A stretch of DNA of 60,725 bases from a marine actinobacterium MedAcidi-G3. GTDB taxonomy: Bacteria > Actinomycetota > Acidimicrobiia > Acidimicrobiales > Poriferisodalaceae. This document shows, one piece after another, positions 8,714 to 18,158 of the stretch (positions are counted from its first letter, which is position 1; each line of letters starts with the position of its first letter). The notes beneath the pieces are model-generated. The model was not told the origin of the DNA. It made no database searches and was given only the letters and a program-made list of their open reading frames with translations. A program made the translations under genes and the position numbers. Location: assembly GCA_000817105.1 (NCBI GenBank), contig JUEP01000014.1, positions 1 to 60,725 of the forward strand, read 5' to 3'.

Positions 8714-10368
8714 ATGGCTCCATGGTTTCGCAAAAATCAGCCACCGAATCATCTCTTAAAGATGCAGAGCCCGACTATGAAGTTGTCGTAATTGGAGCAG
8801 GAGTCGGCGGTATCTACCAAATAAAACGACTAACTGATCTAGGGGTCAATGCAACCGTTCTTGAAGGGGACGCTGATCTAGGAGGTACCTGGTATCGAAA
8901 TCGTTACCCAGGAGCCAGGTTCGATTCAGAAAGTTTCACCTACGGATATTCATGGGACCAAGAGGTCCTTGACGAGTGGCATTGGAAAGAAATGTTTTCC
9001 CCGCAGCCCGAGACTCTGAAATATCTGAACTTTGTCGCGGACAAGTTTGGCTTGCGAGAACATATGCAATTCAACTGCCATGTCGAGAAAATGATCTTTG
9101 ACGAAAATGGCTGCACCTGGAGTCTGTACCTCAAAGATGGCCGTGAGATTACGAGCCGATTCGTCATGACCGCTATTGGGCTGCTTTCCGTGCCAACGCT
9201 GCCACGGATAGACGGAATCGATGACTACGCAGGCGAAGCCTTCCATACCTTTAATTGGCCCAAGGACCCAATTGACCTGAAGGGGAAACGGGTTGCGGTA
9301 ATTGGTACAGGAGCAACGGCCATTCAACTAATTCCTGAGGTGGCTAAAGAAGCTGAACATCTCACTATCTTCCAAAGACGAGCTAACTGGGCGGCGCCGC
9401 TAAATAACAGCGAGATTTCCGAAAAAGAGATGGCCGAAATTAGAGATCGGTATGACGAAATTTTCGCTACTTGCGCGCGTACCCCCGGTGGATTTGAACA
9501 TGAACCGGATCGCCGTGGGTTTTATAGCGTCCCCGAAGAGGAGCGACGCGAACTATGGGATCGACTGTATGACGGACCAGGATTTGGTATTTGGCTGCAA
9601 AACTTCGTCGAGATTTTTATGGATGAAGACGCGAACGCCGAATTCTCAGAATACATAGCCGAAAGAATTCGCGGCCGAGTCGATGATCCAGTTCTGGCAG
9701 AAAAACTTATTCCTAAGGATCACGGCTTTGGCATACAGCGTGTACCTCTCGAAACCAATTATTTTGAAACTTACAACCGAGATAACGTTTCATTCGTAGA
9801 CGGTAGCGAGCAGCCGATCCAAAGAATTACTGAATCAGGTATCGAGACAAGTGAGAACCATTACGAGTTTGATGTGATTGTTTACGCCACTGGGTTCGAT
9901 GCGTTTACCGGCGCATTCGACAAAATCGACATACGCGGTGTCGACGGCCAATCTTTGCGTGAAAAGTGGGCCGAGGGGCCAGTTACTTATTTAGGTTTGC
10001 TTGTTAATGGCTTTCCGAACTTACTTATGATTTCAGGTCCTCAAACTGCTGCGACTAACTTTCCTCGCGGAGCTGAATTGGCGGTCAACTGGGCCACGGA
10101 ACTGTTAGAGCATGTGTGGAGTTCTGGAAATGGTCGGATCGAAGCGACTGCAGCTGGAGAGCAAAGCTGGTTTGACCACGTTATGAAGATGTATGAACCC
10201 TTCTTGCTGAGGAAGGCCCAGAGCTGGATTACTGGGTATAACTCGAACCTTGACGGTCACGAGTATGGAAAGACCCGGTACAACATCTACAACGGTGGCG
10301 GCCCTAAATATGCTGATCGGCTGCAGCAGGAAGCTCAAGACGGATACGAAGGAATAGATATCGGATAA
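8710..10368 (+). CDS. Flavin-dependent Baeyer-Villiger-type monooxygenase
   Basis: A 552-aa flavoprotein monooxygenase. The FAD dinucleotide fold is VIGAGVGGIYQIKRL near residue 27, followed by LGGTWYRNRYPGARFD, which is hallmark BVMO sequence. The BVMO fingerprint appears as GEAFHTFNWPKD and the NADPH fold as VIGTGATAIQLIPEVA. A YATGFDAFTGAF motif lies near residue 395. It should insert oxygen into cyclic or linear ketones. AGGAGAAACAGCG precedes the ATG. The start overlaps the small frame ending at 8713. Confidence 0.9.
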   Translation: MNGSMVSQKSATESSLKDAEPDYEVVVIGAGVGGIYQIKRLTDLGVNATVLEGDADLGGTWYRNRYPGARFDSESFTYGYSWDQEVLDEWHWKEMFSPQPETLKYLNFVADKFGLREHMQFNCHVEKMIFDENGCTWSLYLKDGREITSRFVMTAIGLLSVPTLPRIDGIDDYAGEAFHTFNWPKDPIDLKGKRVAVIGTGATAIQLIPEVAKEAEHLTIFQRRANWAAPLNNSEISEKEMAEIRDRYDEIFATCARTPGGFEHEPDRRGFYSVPEEERRELWDRLYDGPGFGIWLQNFVEIFMDEDANAEFSEYIAERIRGRVDDPVLAEKLIPKDHGFGIQRVPLETNYFETYNRDNVSFVDGSEQPIQRITESGIETSENHYEFDVIVYATGFDAFTGAFDKIDIRGVDGQSLREKWAEGPVTYLGLLVNGFPNLLMISGPQTAATNFPRGAELAVNWATELLEHVWSSGNGRIEATAAGEQSWFDHVMKMYEPFLLRKAQSWITGYNSNLDGHEYGKTRYNIYNGGGPKYADRLQQEAQDGYEGIDIG

Positions 10369-10397
10369 CGCCAGTCATAAGCTTTGTACAGAAGTAG

Positions 10398-10759
10398 TGG
10401 AGGTGGCGGGAATCGAACCCGCGTCCCCCGGCGTTTCAATGAGTCTTCTCCGAGCGCAGTCGCTTTGCAAGTTGTCGGGTTGCGAGTTGGTAGCGACCCC
10501 AGATCAAGCAACCTTATCCAGCTAAAAGTCCCTTCAATCACACTGGCGATGACTGAAGGCAAGCCTCTCAGATGAGGGCCACCGCTACCCGAGAGGCTGA
10601 GGCAGTGAGGCCGTTACCCGTTACCTAAATTAGGCAGCGAGCGCCAGGTCATTAGTTTTGACATTGGCGTTTCTAAGTGTTCCGGCTCTTTAACGTGGCT
10701 CCGGAGACCACGGCTCGCTTCTCTCATATCAACCGTCGAAGTCGAAACCGATCACCCCC
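10398..10759 (-). ncRNA. ssrA: tmRNA
   Basis: Transfer-messenger RNA, which rescues stalled ribosomes with SmpB. Read on the minus strand, the 5' end begins GGGGGTGATCGGTTTCGAC and the 3' tRNA-like end carries a T-arm with GGTTCGATTCCC and the acceptor strand CACCTCC plus an A. GGGGGTG pairs with CACCTCC, one pair being G-U. CCA is not encoded. The tag frame is at 10630-10668 (resume codon GCC) and gives ANVKTNDLALAA followed by TAA, ending in the usual LAA degron. smpB lies immediately upstream on the same strand. Confidence 0.95.
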
Positions 10760-10836
10760 GTGATCTGTCCAGCTCAGGGTCTGGACTCAGATACCAGCGT
10801 ACCGGCGTGAGTCCTAGGGCAGATGCAAACGACGAC

Positions 10837-11313
10837 TTACCTGTTGCGACGAGCCATTGCTCGCCGTGCTTCGAGGTCACTTTCGCGTTTTCGAATTGCG
10901 TGTCTTTTGTCGTATTGGCGTCGGCCCTTAGCTAAGGCGAGCTCCAATTTGGCTCTGCCATCAACGAAATAGACGGAAAGGGGTATGAGCTGGAGTGGTT
11001 CTTGCTCTGTTCGTGCGCGGAGCCGATCAATCTCAACGCGATGCAGAAGTAACTTTCTCGGACGGTCTACGACATGGCCATTTTGGGCGGAGGAGTGGCT
11101 CCAAGGAGATATTTGCATGCCAAGAATCCACATTTCGCCGCTTCGTACCCGGGCAAAAGCATCCGCCAACTGGACGGAACCTTCGCGAAGTGACTTCACT
11201 TCGCTCCCTTGTAGTACGAGACCGCACTCATAAGTGTCGAGCAGGTCGTAGTTAGCGCGGGCGCGCCTGTTAGAAGCAACAATCTTTTGGCCATCGTCTT
11301 TCTTGCCACTCAC
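10837..11313 (-). CDS. smpB: SsrA-binding protein SmpB
   Basis: A 158-aa SmpB, the tmRNA partner in trans-translation. Visible features are [39 protein letters not shown], and the C-terminal basic tail [16 protein letters not shown], which enters the decoding centre. It starts with GTG and is followed 77 nt later by tmRNA on the same strand. It diverges from rph. Confidence 0.97.
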   Translation of the reverse strand: MSGKKDDGQKIVASNRRARANYDLLDTYECGLVLQGSEVKSLREGSVQLADAFARVRSGEMWILGMQISPWSHSSAQNGHVVDRPRKLLLHRVEIDRLRARTEQEPLQLIPLSVYFVDGRAKLELALAKGRRQYDKRHAIRKRESDLEARRAMARRNR

Positions 11314-11502
11314 GTTAAGAATGGTACCGGCACAACGTCTGCGGCGAAAAAGTGCTGGGATGCTTTACGGATTATTGCTGCTGCAATTTATGAATCACTT
11401 GGCTGCACGATCTTGTGGAGGAGAGGACTGTTTTTGGGAGCCAGGTTGAACTGGCGGCTCGAGGCCGTACCTTTTCAATTACAAATAACTAAAGGAACCT
11501 CC

Positions 11503-12228
11503 ATGCGCGCCGATGGCCGAGCTAACGATGATTTACGTCCAATCACATTTGAACGTAGTTTCACTGACCAGACTCCAGGGTCGGTGCTAGTCAGTTTTGG
11601 GCGGACTAAAGTTCTATGCACTGTTTCTATCGACGACGATGTTCCCCGATGGATGCGCGGCAACGGAGAAGGTTGGGTTACTGCTGAGTATGCGATGCTT
11701 CCAGGCTCGAGCGGAGAACGTGTTGGTCGCGAAGCGAAAAAGGGAAAACAAAAAGGCCGGACGCTCGAAATTGAAAGACTGATCGGTCGGGCTCTTCGCG
11801 CCGTGTGCGATATGAGACTTCTTGGCGAACGCGAGGTAACAGTTGACTGTGACGTGCTACAAGCAGACGGGGGCACTCGAACAGCATCAATCTGTGGCGG
11901 GTACGTGGCTCTGCATGACGCGCTTACACGACTTGTCGATGATGGAACTTTGGATGAACACCCGCTGACAGACTATTGCGCCGCTATTTCTGTGGGGATT
12001 GTCGGAGAAGAACTTTGTTTGGACTTGCCTTATGTGGAAGATGCAGGTGCCGAAGTTGATATGAATGTCGTCATGACAGGTTCTGGAAAATTTGTTGAAG
12101 TGCAAGGCACAGCCGAAGGAGAACCGTTCGATAATGAGCAGTTAGACGGATTGCTTCGTTTGGCTGAAAAGGGTATCGGCGAAATCATCGGGCTTCAGAG
12201 CTCAACTTTGGCTGAAAAATTGGACTGA
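11503..12228 (+). CDS. rph: Ribonuclease PH
   Basis: A 241-aa phosphorolytic 3'-5' exoribonuclease that trims tRNA 3' ends. It begins [20 protein letters not shown] and has [13 protein letters not shown], the basic RNA-binding loop [21 protein letters not shown], and the phosphate-site sequence [16 protein letters not shown]. The ATG at 11503 has AAAGGAACC just upstream; the open frame extends to 11287, overlapping smpB, but this is not family sequence. The rdgB start lies 4 nt after its stop, so they form an operon. Confidence 0.96.
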   Translation: MRADGRANDDLRPITFERSFTDQTPGSVLVSFGRTKVLCTVSIDDDVPRWMRGNGEGWVTAEYAMLPGSSGERVGREAKKGKQKGRTLEIERLIGRALRAVCDMRLLGEREVTVDCDVLQADGGTRTASICGGYVALHDALTRLVDDGTLDEHPLTDYCAAISVGIVGEELCLDLPYVEDAGAEVDMNVVMTGSGKFVEVQGTAEGEPFDNEQLDGLLRLAEKGIGEIIGLQSSTLAEKLD

Positions 12229-12232
12229 TATC

Positions 12233-12808
12233 GTGCGATTGGTGATGGCTTCGGCAAATGCACATAAGGCCATAGAGATTGCCGAGATTCTCACGGATCA
12301 TGACATAGAGCAGCGTCCTACTGGCATGGGTGAAGTCGTAGAAAGCGAAGAAACCCTTGAGGGCAATGCGCGACTCAAGGCCGAAGCGGTCTGCGCTGCA
12401 ACTGGCACCCCCGCCGTTGCCGACGACACAGGCCTTGAGGTTGACGCTCTAGGAGGCCTACCTGGTGTCCGGAGTGCACGATTTGCAGGTGATTCAGCAA
12501 CCGACGAGGAAAACTTGGTGAAGTTACTGAATGAACTGCGAAAAGTACCAGATAGCGATCGCACCGCTCGCTTTCGAACCGTTGCCATGGTGGTATTTCC
12601 TGATGGAGATGCAGTCTCGGCCGATGGTGTTGTAGAGGGAGTGATAGCTGTTCAACCTAGCGGCAGCGGTGGATTTGGTTATGACTCGGTATTTGTTCCG
12701 AACGAAGGTGGAGGGTTAACTTTCGCCGAAATGGAACCGGAAAGAAAAAACATCATTAGTCACCGTGGTAGAGCATTTCGACTGCTCGCCACGATGTTGG
12801 CCGACTAA
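12233..12808 (+). CDS. rdgB: XTP/dITP diphosphatase (Ham1/RdgB family)
   Basis: A 191-aa house-cleaning pyrophosphatase removing ITP, dITP and XTP. It starts with GTG and has the substrate-binding SANAHKA motif, the ADDTGLEVDALGGLPGVRSARFAG core and the C-terminal GGFGYDSVFVPNEGG and SHRGRAF motifs. It is separated by 4 nt from rph. Its stop is directly adjacent to the stop of the convergent gene, with no intergenic base. Confidence 0.96.
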   Translation: MRLVMASANAHKAIEIAEILTDHDIEQRPTGMGEVVESEETLEGNARLKAEAVCAATGTPAVADDTGLEVDALGGLPGVRSARFAGDSATDEENLVKLLNELRKVPDSDRTARFRTVAMVVFPDGDAVSADGVVEGVIAVQPSGSGGFGYDSVFVPNEGGGLTFAEMEPERKNIISHRGRAFRLLATMLAD

Positions 12809-13801
12809 TCACCAGTGACGAAGATCAATGTCGCATTGATCGACAACCTCGCCTTGTGAGACTAGGTGAAGCACCTGATGCTTTGACATAGTTGGGTCGA
12901 TGTGAGCGGGTTTCAGGCACACACGGTCTCCTACTTTGAGCGGTTTGTCTGGGACCAGGTTTGTGTGCTCATCGGAACAGAACAAGACTTCGCCTTCACT
13001 CCAACTGGGATTGCCATGATCCATACTCTGAGCTTTGAGGCCGGCGTCACATACGACAAAATTTTCCGCCACTGAAACTACGGTTGACTGCAGAAACAAT
13101 CCTTGTCGAAAGGGTTGATCGGTTTGTTGGGTGTAAGCGGTGTCCATTAATACGTATGACCCAGCCTGTATCTCGTTAACCCAGGTATTGATGGCGTGGG
13201 TTCCGGTGCCACCGCCTGTTATGAGTTCGCCGCCAACTAGATTGTGAGCCTCTAGTAAACGTTCCATCGCTGCGGCTACGAGATCGCGACGTCGTTCAGC
13301 GTCTACGACGCCCATCGCGTGTCCTTCGTAACCCATGACGCCCCTAACCTCGATATTTGAGGAGCGGGCGCGATCAGCTAGTTCAGCTGCTTCTTCTACC
13401 TCGCATCCGCAGCGAAACCCGACTCGAATATCGATGACGCATTCTTTGATGCCTGCGTGGGCGGCTGCGTCGATAGTTTCGACGCTATCTACGGCAACAG
13501 TCACCCGAGCGTTGCTAGTAGCCATTGCTGAAAGCCGGCTTGCATCAACGGTTTCGTTCGCTAGAAGTAAGTCTGCCCCCAAACCAGCGTTGGCTAAACC
13601 CATGACTTCGCGACTCGTGGCGCATGTAAAACCGTGATGCCCTGCATCATGTTGAAGTCGAGCAAGGGCTGTTGTTTTGTGCGCCTTGACATGCGGACGT
13701 AGCCGATTTCCGGGCAGCCGCTGGGCCATCTCGGCGATGTTTGTCTTCAGAACATCAACGTCCGCCCACAAGGCTGGGGTTGAAAGGTCATCAATATGCA
13801 T
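12809..13801 (-). CDS. D-threonine aldolase / D-serine dehydratase-like PLP enzyme
   Basis: A 330-aa fold-type III PLP enzyme. The N-terminal alanine-racemase-like barrel has the PLP Lys in RPHVKAHKT near residue 43; the C-terminal beta domain has [11 protein letters not shown]. The H-x-D in that motif is the metal pair of D-threonine aldolases, whereas eukaryotic D-serine dehydratases have H-x-C, so an aldolase-type reaction on D-3-hydroxyamino acids is favoured. Its ATG overlaps the region just before clpP on the opposite strand. Confidence 0.85.
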   Translation of the reverse strand: MHIDDLSTPALWADVDVLKTNIAEMAQRLPGNRLRPHVKAHKTTALARLQHDAGHHGFTCATSREVMGLANAGLGADLLLANETVDASRLSAMATSNARVTVAVDSVETIDAAAHAGIKECVIDIRVGFRCGCEVEEAAELADRARSSNIEVRGVMGYEGHAMGVVDAERRRDLVAAAMERLLEAHNLVGGELITGGGTGTHAINTWVNEIQAGSYVLMDTAYTQQTDQPFRQGLFLQSTVVSVAENFVVCDAGLKAQSMDHGNPSWSEGEVLFCSDEHTNLVPDKPLKVGDRVCLKPAHIDPTMSKHQVLHLVSQGEVVDQCDIDLRHW

Positions 13802-13858
13802 GCAATGAGCCTAGGACGGACCAAGGCGCTGCCGCTGACAGCAGATAACCTCCAAGTT

Positions 13859-14455
13859 ATGTCAGAGCTCCATTCCGCTAGCGCGTTGTCCACTGGAACC
13901 CCTACTGGTCCGGGTGAGATCTACAACCGGTTACTTAATGACCGCATTGTTTTTCTTGGTACTGAGGTAGACGATGAGATAGCCAACGTCTTGTGCGCCC
14001 AGATGCTGTTTTTAGAAGGCCAAGACCGCGAAAAAGATATTTGGTTGTATATCAACAGTCCCGGTGGATCAGTGACAGCTGGTATGGCTATTTACGACAC
14101 TATGCAGTTCTTGTCATGTGACGTAGCAACCGTCTGTATGGGTCTCGGAGCCTCAATGGGGCAGTTCTTACTTACGGCTGGGGCAAATGATAAGAGATAT
14201 TGCTTGCCTCACGCTCGAGTCATGATGCATCAGCCTTCCGGTGGTGTTCGAGGTCAGGCATCGGATATAGCTATACAAGCTGAGCAGATGGCCTACATAA
14301 AGCGGCTCATGGCGGAGCGGATAGCATTTCACAGTGGCCAAGATGTCGACCAAGTCCAAATGGATAGCGAACGGGACCGCTGGTTTACTGCTGAAGAAGC
14401 CAAAGAATATGGTCTATGTGACCACGTGATCGTCAAAAGAGGCGAAATCATTTAA
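13859..14455 (+). CDS. clpP: ATP-dependent Clp protease proteolytic subunit
   Basis: ClpP serine protease, 198 aa from the ATG at 13859. The nucleophile is in [11 protein letters not shown], the His in [13 protein letters not shown], and the Asp follows in SERDRWF. The [12 protein letters not shown] oxyanion loop is intact. The frame continues upstream to an ATG at 13796, inside the divergent gene's start, so a longer N-terminus or propeptide cannot be excluded. No second clpP and no clpX are adjacent. Confidence 0.93.
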   Translation: MSELHSASALSTGTPTGPGEIYNRLLNDRIVFLGTEVDDEIANVLCAQMLFLEGQDREKDIWLYINSPGGSVTAGMAIYDTMQFLSCDVATVCMGLGASMGQFLLTAGANDKRYCLPHARVMMHQPSGGVRGQASDIAIQAEQMAYIKRLMAERIAFHSGQDVDQVQMDSERDRWFTAEEAKEYGLCDHVIVKRGEII

Positions 14456-14470
14456 CGCAGAGCGCCTTTG

Positions 14471-14890
14471 TTAGGGGGCGGGGCTGCAGGTGCGAGCTGT
14501 AAACGCCGCCAGGTTTGTCACGGCGTTGGATAACTGATCTTTGAATTGTTCTTGAGTGGCTCCAATTGCTGCAGCGCGTTCTAAGGGATCCTCAAAATTT
14601 GTGTTGTTGATGGCGTTGGTTAATGCCAAAACAAAGGCTGCTACGAGCTCTGCATCGGTGCGAATCTCAAGGGGTGCTTCGCGAGCTACTCGAGCAGCCT
14701 GTGCAGCGGTTTGAGTGAGTGCACCTCGAGCGGCAGCATCATCCGATGGGGAAACTTCCAGGCTGAGAGCATCTACTTTTTGTAGTTCGATAGACGCTTC
14801 ACAAAACGAAGCTTCGCTGTTTGGGGTACTGCAACTGATGACGACTGCTGCCACTGCTGTAGCGAGAACGCAGCGCAGGACCGTTGTCAC
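14471..14890 (-). CDS. Predicted lipoprotein, function unknown
   Basis: A 139-aa exported protein. A short N-terminal hydrophobic segment ends in VVISC, a lipobox, near residue 20. The mature part is Ala-rich and helical, with two further Cys residues (SFCEAS and RTCSPAP) that could pair. Its GTG start overlaps the rpe stop by 3 nt, indicating translational coupling. I see no recognisable domain. Confidence 0.72.
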   Translation of the reverse strand: MTTVLRCVLATAVAAVVISCSTPNSEASFCEASIELQKVDALSLEVSPSDDAAARGALTQTAAQAARVAREAPLEIRTDAELVAAFVLALTNAINNTNFEDPLERAAAIGATQEQFKDQLSNAVTNLAAFTARTCSPAP

Positions 14891-15567
14891 CCCAACTGAG
14901 CTTCGTTAGCTATCCGCCGAAGATCTTGAACCCCGTATTCAAGGCCTTCTTGATACTTGTATAGGGCGCTCCCTGAAACCAGTACGTTCGCTCCTGCAGC
15001 AGATGCCCCAGCAATCGTTGAAGCTGAAATTCCGCCGTCTACCTCAATGTCGACGTCGTAACCGCCTTCGTTTATAAGATTTCGGAGCGACGCTACTTTG
15101 GACTCCATGCTCTCGATGTAGGCCTGACCCCCGAACCCGGGATTAACTGTCATGATCAAAACCATGTCCAACATATCGAGAACGGACGCAATCGAATCGA
15201 GTGGGGTTGAGGGGTTAAGTGCAGCGGCTGGGCTGCATCCAAGCTCTTTGATTCGGCCAAGAGTCCGATGGAGATGGGGAGTTGTTTCCACGTGTACGAT
15301 GGCCATCTGGCAGCCAGCATCGATGTAGTTGGAAAGCATTTCGTCAGGGTTAGCGACCATCAGGTGAGCTTCGAACATGACGTCAACGTGTTCCCTGCAA
15401 GCTGCGATCACGTCGGGACCAAAGGTCAAATTCGGAACAAAGTTTCCATCCATCACATCCCACTGAATTCGATCAACTCCGGCTTTCTCGAGAGCGATGC
15501 ACTCTTCCCCAAGTCGGGAAAAGTCTGCAGGTAATACAGAAGGAACGATCTGAATAGGACGATTCAT
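14887..15567 (-). CDS. rpe: Ribulose-phosphate 3-epimerase
   Basis: A 226-aa TIM-barrel epimerase interconverting ribulose-5-P and xylulose-5-P. It shows VPSVLPADFSRL at the N-terminus, the metal and catalytic sequence IQWDVMDGNFVPNLTFGP, FEAHLMV, MTVNPGFGGQAY and DIEVDGGIS. I use the ATG at 15567 (MNRPIQIVPS); a longer frame to 15615 would overlap the divergent methyltransferase. The downstream lipoprotein overlaps its stop. Confidence 0.95.
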   Translation of the reverse strand: MNRPIQIVPSVLPADFSRLGEECIALEKAGVDRIQWDVMDGNFVPNLTFGPDVIAACREHVDVMFEAHLMVANPDEMLSNYIDAGCQMAIVHVETTPHLHRTLGRIKELGCSPAAALNPSTPLDSIASVLDMLDMVLIMTVNPGFGGQAYIESMESKVASLRNLINEGGYDVDIEVDGGISASTIAGASAAGANVLVSGSALYKYQEGLEYGVQDLRRIANEAQLG

Positions 15568-15591
15568 GTAATGGACCGTAGTCTGGGAATG

Positions 15592-16782
15592 ATGTCTATA
15601 AGGGTCAACATTCACGATCTAGCTGTTGGAGGCGAGGGAGTAGGTCGTCTAGACGACGGAAGAATCGTCTTTGTAGCAGGTGCTGCGATCAATGATGAGT
15701 TGCAGATAGACCTCACTGAGGAAAAAAGCCGGTACGCCCGGGGCAGTATCGTTGAAATAATCTCAGCTGGAAAGGGCCGGCGCGAACCATCTTGCCAACA
15801 CGTGGTTCGAGGCTGCGGTGGTTGCGACTGGCAGCACTTAACCGATGAAGCTCAGGTAGAGGCGAAGATCTCTGCCGTCGAAAGCTCGCTCATTAAGCTA
15901 GGTTCTATCGCCGCACCAGATGTGGGTTACGTCGTTGGCCCACAAACTTCGCATTACAGGACCACCCTGCGAGTAGCCGTCGAAAATGGAAGACCGGCAT
16001 ACAGAAGGTCAGGTTCAAACGAGTTAGTCCAGATTGATGACTGTTTCGTTGCGCACCCGTTGATGGAAGATCTACTAGCTGAAGGCTCTTTTGGAACTGC
16101 AACTGAGGTCACTATTCGAGTTGGGTCTCGCACAGGTGATCGTTTAGTCATGGGAGAACCAAACGTAGACGGTTTCCGTTTACCCGATGACGTTACGGTC
16201 ATTGGGAAAAACAAAGCACGCAAAAATAGAAACGCATACATCATGGAAGAAGCGGCTGGAATTAAGTGGAAGATTTCAGCCCGATCATTTTTTCAAAGTT
16301 CTCCCGAGGGAGCGGAGATGCTGGCAGCCCTTGCCGGGGAGTGGCTGACACTGCATGACGTGGGGGAGCAAGTCCTGGTCGACCTTTACGCTGGCGTTGG
16401 TTTGTTTTCTGGAACGGTTGGTGACTGGTTCGAAAAAGTAACTGCGGTTGAGTCTTCCCCTTCTGCGGTCCAAGATGCGGCCAATAACCTCGGCTCGCAC
16501 GTAGCTGTTCACAAGATGCAGGTTGAGAAATGGACTCCAGAGTTAGCCGATGTGGTGATAGCAGACCCACCGCGTGCCGGATTACGCATCGAGGGAGTTG
16601 AACAGATTCGAAAGACCCAGGCTCCACACGTCATGCTGATTTCGTGCGATGCGGGGGCCCTCGGTAGAGACGCCTCTTTGATGACAGCGGCAGGATATGA
16701 ATTAGACCAGGTCGATATTCTCGATATGTTTCCTCAAACAAGCCATGTAGAGGTTGTCTCTGGCTGGGTTCGGAATAGCTAA
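15592..16782 (+). CDS. TRAM-domain RNA (uracil-5-)methyltransferase, TrmA/RumA family
   Basis: A 396-aa tRNA or rRNA m5U-type methyltransferase. It has an N-terminal TRAM domain (about 1-60), an iron-sulfur-type cluster CQHVVRGCGGCDWQHL, a SAM fold with VLVDLYAGVGLFSG, DPPRAG and the catalytic Cys in LISCDAGALGRD. Which uracil is modified cannot be said. I chose ATG 15592, with GGGA 4 nt upstream; ATG 15571 is also possible. A strong hairpin terminator follows the stop. Confidence 0.9.
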   Translation: MSIRVNIHDLAVGGEGVGRLDDGRIVFVAGAAINDELQIDLTEEKSRYARGSIVEIISAGKGRREPSCQHVVRGCGGCDWQHLTDEAQVEAKISAVESSLIKLGSIAAPDVGYVVGPQTSHYRTTLRVAVENGRPAYRRSGSNELVQIDDCFVAHPLMEDLLAEGSFGTATEVTIRVGSRTGDRLVMGEPNVDGFRLPDDVTVIGKNKARKNRNAYIMEEAAGIKWKISARSFFQSSPEGAEMLAALAGEWLTLHDVGEQVLVDLYAGVGLFSGTVGDWFEKVTAVESSPSAVQDAANNLGSHVAVHKMQVEKWTPELADVVIADPPRAGLRIEGVEQIRKTQAPHVMLISCDAGALGRDASLMTAAGYELDQVDILDMFPQTSHVEVVSGWVRNS

Positions 16783-16787
16783 ATCAA

Positions 16788-16826
16788 AAATAGTTTGGCG
16801 CCCACTAAGTGGGCGCCAAACTATTT
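16788..16826. terminator. Bidirectional rho-independent-type terminator
   Basis: A perfect inverted repeat with 19-nt arms (16788-16806 and 16808-16826) and a core of TTTGGCGCCCACT/AGTGGGCGCCAAA. A/T-rich ends provide a T tract on both strands. It lies between the convergent RNA methyltransferase and thiolase genes. Confidence 0.92.
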
Positions 16827-16842
16827 ACTTGATTACGGGTGG

Positions 16843-18072
16843 TTAGTTCAACCGCTCGATGACCATAGCCATTCCCTGGCCTCCACCGACACACATTGAT
16901 TCCAAACCAAAGGTCCCATCGGAATCTTGTAGGCCGTTGATAAGGGTTGTCATGATACGGGCGCCAGTTTGACCAAACGGATGGCCGAGAGCGATCGCAC
17001 CGCCATTGACATTGAGTTGGTTGACCATGTCGATTCCGAGTTCATCTGCTGACGGAATTACTTGGGCAGCGAAGGCTTCGTTGATCTCTACGAGATCGAT
17101 ATCGCTCATGGTCATGTTGGCTCGAGCCATTACACGTTTGATTGCTTCAATCGGACCCAGACCCATAATTTCGGGATTGAGAGCTGAAACGGAACTCGCG
17201 ATGATTCGAGCAAGGGGAGTGATACCCAACTCTTCAGCGCGTTTGCGGCTCATCACTACTACAGCTGCAGCGCCATCGTTGAGCGGGCAAGCATTGCCAG
17301 CTGTAACCCGACCATCAGGTCTGAACACAGGGTTGAGCTGAGATACCGCGTCCAAAGTGACACCGGCTCGAGGACCGTCATCAGTAGTGACAACAGTTCC
17401 ATCAGGCATTGTTACTGGTGTGATATCCATTTCGAAGAAACCGCGGCTAATCGCAGCTTCTGCTTTGTTTTGGCTCATTACGCCGTACTCGTCCATTGCC
17501 TCTCGGCTCACACCTTTGAGTTCGGCCACGTTTTCAGCTGTCTGGCCCATCGCAATGAACAGATCTGGAAGACCATCAGGGGGAGTCCAATCTCCGTGGC
17601 CACCCTCGGCTCGAACCTTGCTTCGTTCTCCTGGAGCTTTAAATATTGGATTAGCAGTATCAGGAAGACTGTCGGCGTTTCCTTTCCCGTAACGGGAAAC
17701 ACACTCGACACCGGCAGCGATAAAGGCATCGCCTTCGCCCGCTTTGATGGCGTGAGCTGCCATGCGTATGGTCTGAAGAGAGGAAGAGCAATAACGATTA
17801 ACAGTGGTGCCTGGTACATCTCCAAGGCCAGCTAGCACTGCAGTGGCCCGTCCGATATTGAAACCCTGCTCGCCACCTGGCGAACCAGTTCCCATAATTA
17901 GGTCTTCGATTTCTTCAGTTGGAAGTTCAGGAACTTTCTCTAAAACCCGGTTCACGATCTGGGCGCTGAGGTCGTCAGGCCGGATCTCAGCCATAGAGCC
18001 TTTAAAGGCTCTACCGATTGGGCTGCGGGCGGTTGCAACAATGACCGGATCGGTCGAAGCGTCGGTGCTCAT
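16843..18072 (-). CDS. Acetyl-CoA acyltransferase (thiolase)
   Basis: A 409-aa degradative-type thiolase with all three catalytic residues: Cys95 in VNRYCSSSLQ, His in GHPFGQTGAR, and Cys in ESMCVGGGQG. The NEAFAAQ motif is present. It cleaves 3-ketoacyl-CoA or condenses acetyl-CoA. ATG 18072 has AAGGGA 6 nt upstream and gives a normal N-terminus; the frame extends to 18120. The gene stands alone between a terminator and a divergent membrane protein. Confidence 0.92.
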   Translation of the reverse strand: MSTDASTDPVIVATARSPIGRAFKGSMAEIRPDDLSAQIVNRVLEKVPELPTEEIEDLIMGTGSPGGEQGFNIGRATAVLAGLGDVPGTTVNRYCSSSLQTIRMAAHAIKAGEGDAFIAAGVECVSRYGKGNADSLPDTANPIFKAPGERSKVRAEGGHGDWTPPDGLPDLFIAMGQTAENVAELKGVSREAMDEYGVMSQNKAEAAISRGFFEMDITPVTMPDGTVVTTDDGPRAGVTLDAVSQLNPVFRPDGRVTAGNACPLNDGAAAVVVMSRKRAEELGITPLARIIASSVSALNPEIMGLGPIEAIKRVMARANMTMSDIDLVEINEAFAAQVIPSADELGIDMVNQLNVNGGAIALGHPFGQTGARIMTTLINGLQDSDGTFGLESMCVGGGQGMAMVIERLN

Positions 18073-18158
18073 GTGAGTCCCTTCATACAGGATTAGCGAC
18101 TTCAGAAACATTAGCCCCACTTGGGAGGTAAATGTCTATTTGAGGCCTTAGACCTAGC

